Shown here in pieces: positions 6,176 through 6,614 of a stretch of DNA of 6,614 bases (its first letter is position 1; each line of letters starts with the position of its first letter). The notes under the pieces are model-generated. The model made no database searches. It worked only from the letters and a program-made list of their open reading frames with translations, and was not told the origin of the DNA. Where the stretch lies: assembly GCA_002337215.1 (NCBI GenBank), contig DDFO01000038.1:80692-87305 (forward strand), read 5' to 3'. Source of the stretch: Phycisphaerales bacterium UBA1926 (GTDB taxonomy: Bacteria > Planctomycetota > Phycisphaerae > Phycisphaerales > UBA1924). The position numbers were made by a program, and so were the translations under genes.

Positions 6176-6358
6176 GCGGTGAGTTTACGCAGCGCCGCGG
6201 CGTTGACTCCACGCAACACGCGGAGAGCCGGTCGTTCTGCGGCGGAGGCATCGGATGGTGCCATTCGACGGTTGTTGGTGCTATCGCCCGCTTTTCTCGG
6301 ACGTCTTCGGTTTCGAGATCGGTGGCACGCCGCTCGTACCCAGTCTCGCGTGTCCGAG
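6176..6358. other. Divergent intergenic region between queA and the right-edge frame
   Basis: About 183 bases separate the queA GTG from the plus-strand ATG at 6359, so promoters for both directions should lie here. Visible elements are a -10-like hexamer for queA (6187-6182, minus), a 10-base palindrome CGCCGCGGCG (6193-6202) just upstream of it and TTGACT at 6203-6208 on the plus strand without a matching -10. The plus-strand frame of the right-edge gene stays open through this region, so an earlier TTG or GTG start cannot be excluded. Confidence 0.4.
6182..6187 (-). promoter_or_regulatory. Candidate -10 element giving a leaderless queA transcript
   Basis: TAAACT on the minus strand matches TATAAT at 4 of 6 positions, including the key first, second and last bases. 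It ends 6 bases before the queA GTG. That spacing would put the transcription start at or next to the start codon, as in leaderless mRNAs, and fits the missing ribosome site. No convincing -35 is seen 16-18 bases upstream. Confidence 0.3.
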
Positions 6359-6614
6359 ATGAATGTCCAACCTGTCGGGATCTACGCGACGCCGTCGCGC
6401 CGGATCGAAGCTGTGTTCCAGCAGCCGAGACGGTTCCCCGAATACCTGCGGCTGCAGAACATCCGCGATCGAGTGGACGTCTCGCAGGGCGTCGCGGCGG
6501 GCTCGGGCACTCGTACCGCGATGGATCCGACGGTGCCGGTTGCTCGCGACGCGACGCTGGCACGGATCGGGGAGATCCGGCCAGTGGACGACGCGTCCTG
6601 CTCGGATGGCGCGG
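6359..6614 (+). CDS. Unidentified partial CDS, runs off the right edge (FlgM-like features only tentative)
   Basis: An open frame from ATG 6359 continues for 85 codons to the window edge without a stop. About 80% of its codons end in G or C, consistent with real coding in this genome. The opposite-strand frame here has the Arg/Pro/Ser-rich look of a shadow. The product starts MNVQPVGIYATPSRRIEAVF and is polar, with no signal peptide or membrane segment. RDRVDVSQ at 36-43, followed by VARDATLARIGEIR at 61-74, recalls the C-terminal part of FlgM anti-sigma-28 proteins. That resemblance is by eye and the C-terminus is missing. No ribosome site is seen; an in-frame GTG at 6350 is an alternative start. 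It is transcribed divergently from queA, so it is probably an independent unit. Confidence 0.5.
   Translation, partial: MNVQPVGIYATPSRRIEAVFQQPRRFPEYLRLQNIRDRVDVSQGVAAGSGTRTAMDPTVPVARDATLARIGEIRPVDDASCSDGA

Noticed and set aside
6203..6231. TTGACT as a plus-strand -35 element.
   Set aside because: No -10-like hexamer lies 16-18 bases downstream.
6176..6300. preQ1 riboswitch upstream of queA.
   Set aside because: I see no C-rich loop hairpin with the A-rich pseudoknot tail, and queA may have almost no leader.
6323..6337. TGGCAC resembling a sigma-54 -24 element ahead of the right-edge frame.
   Set aside because: The -12 half at the required spacing reads GT rather than GC and the TTGC core is missing, so the match is not convincing.
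6150..6563. Minus-strand 137-residue open frame upstream of queA.
   Set aside because: Composition is Arg/Ser/Pro-rich with no motif, it overlaps the queA start, and the plus-strand frame here has better codon character.

Overview
The window reads as ordinary chromosomal DNA from a high-GC Gram-negative-type bacterium. The clearest content is a minus-strand gene run for late cytoplasmic peptidoglycan precursor synthesis. The MurE active site carries the DNPR signature of meso-diaminopimelate ligases, so a DAP-type wall is expected. Uniform high GC, a lipoprotein gene, the lack of a Shine-Dalgarno site before queA and the loose dcw-like order fit a planctomycete (Phycisphaerae-like) genome. 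That placement is a by-eye impression, not a result. Nothing points to recent transfer: no transposase, integrase, tRNA, CRISPR array or phage gene is visible.

Layout, read in the minus direction from right to left. queA (6175-5027, GTG start) encodes the queuosine tRNA-modifying enzyme. After a short gap with a GC-rich hairpin comes murE (4928-3384), which overlaps murF (3387-1921) by ATGA. A 64-base gap with another hairpin leads to mraY (1856-684). A 106-base gap with a weak promoter candidate and a 9-base direct repeat precedes a small predicted lipoprotein of unknown function (577-140). A good intrinsic terminator (about 103-72) closes the run. On the plus strand, divergent from queA, a reading frame starts near 6359 and runs off the right edge. 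It is not confidently identified. The first 70 bases hold only small inverted repeats.

How the genes work together: MurE adds the third stem-peptide residue to UDP-MurNAc-L-Ala-D-Glu. MurF adds D-Ala-D-Ala to complete the UDP-MurNAc-pentapeptide. MraY moves phospho-MurNAc-pentapeptide to undecaprenyl phosphate, giving lipid I at the membrane. These are three consecutive steps in transcription order. Compared with the classical dcw cluster, queA sits where ftsI is often found, and a lipoprotein plus terminator replaces murD-ftsW-murG. QueA has no direct role in the wall, so it is probably only a co-transcribed neighbour.

I found no evidence for a novel multi-gene system. The items most worth a second look are the terminal lipoprotein, the truncated divergent frame at the right edge and the possibly leaderless queA start.
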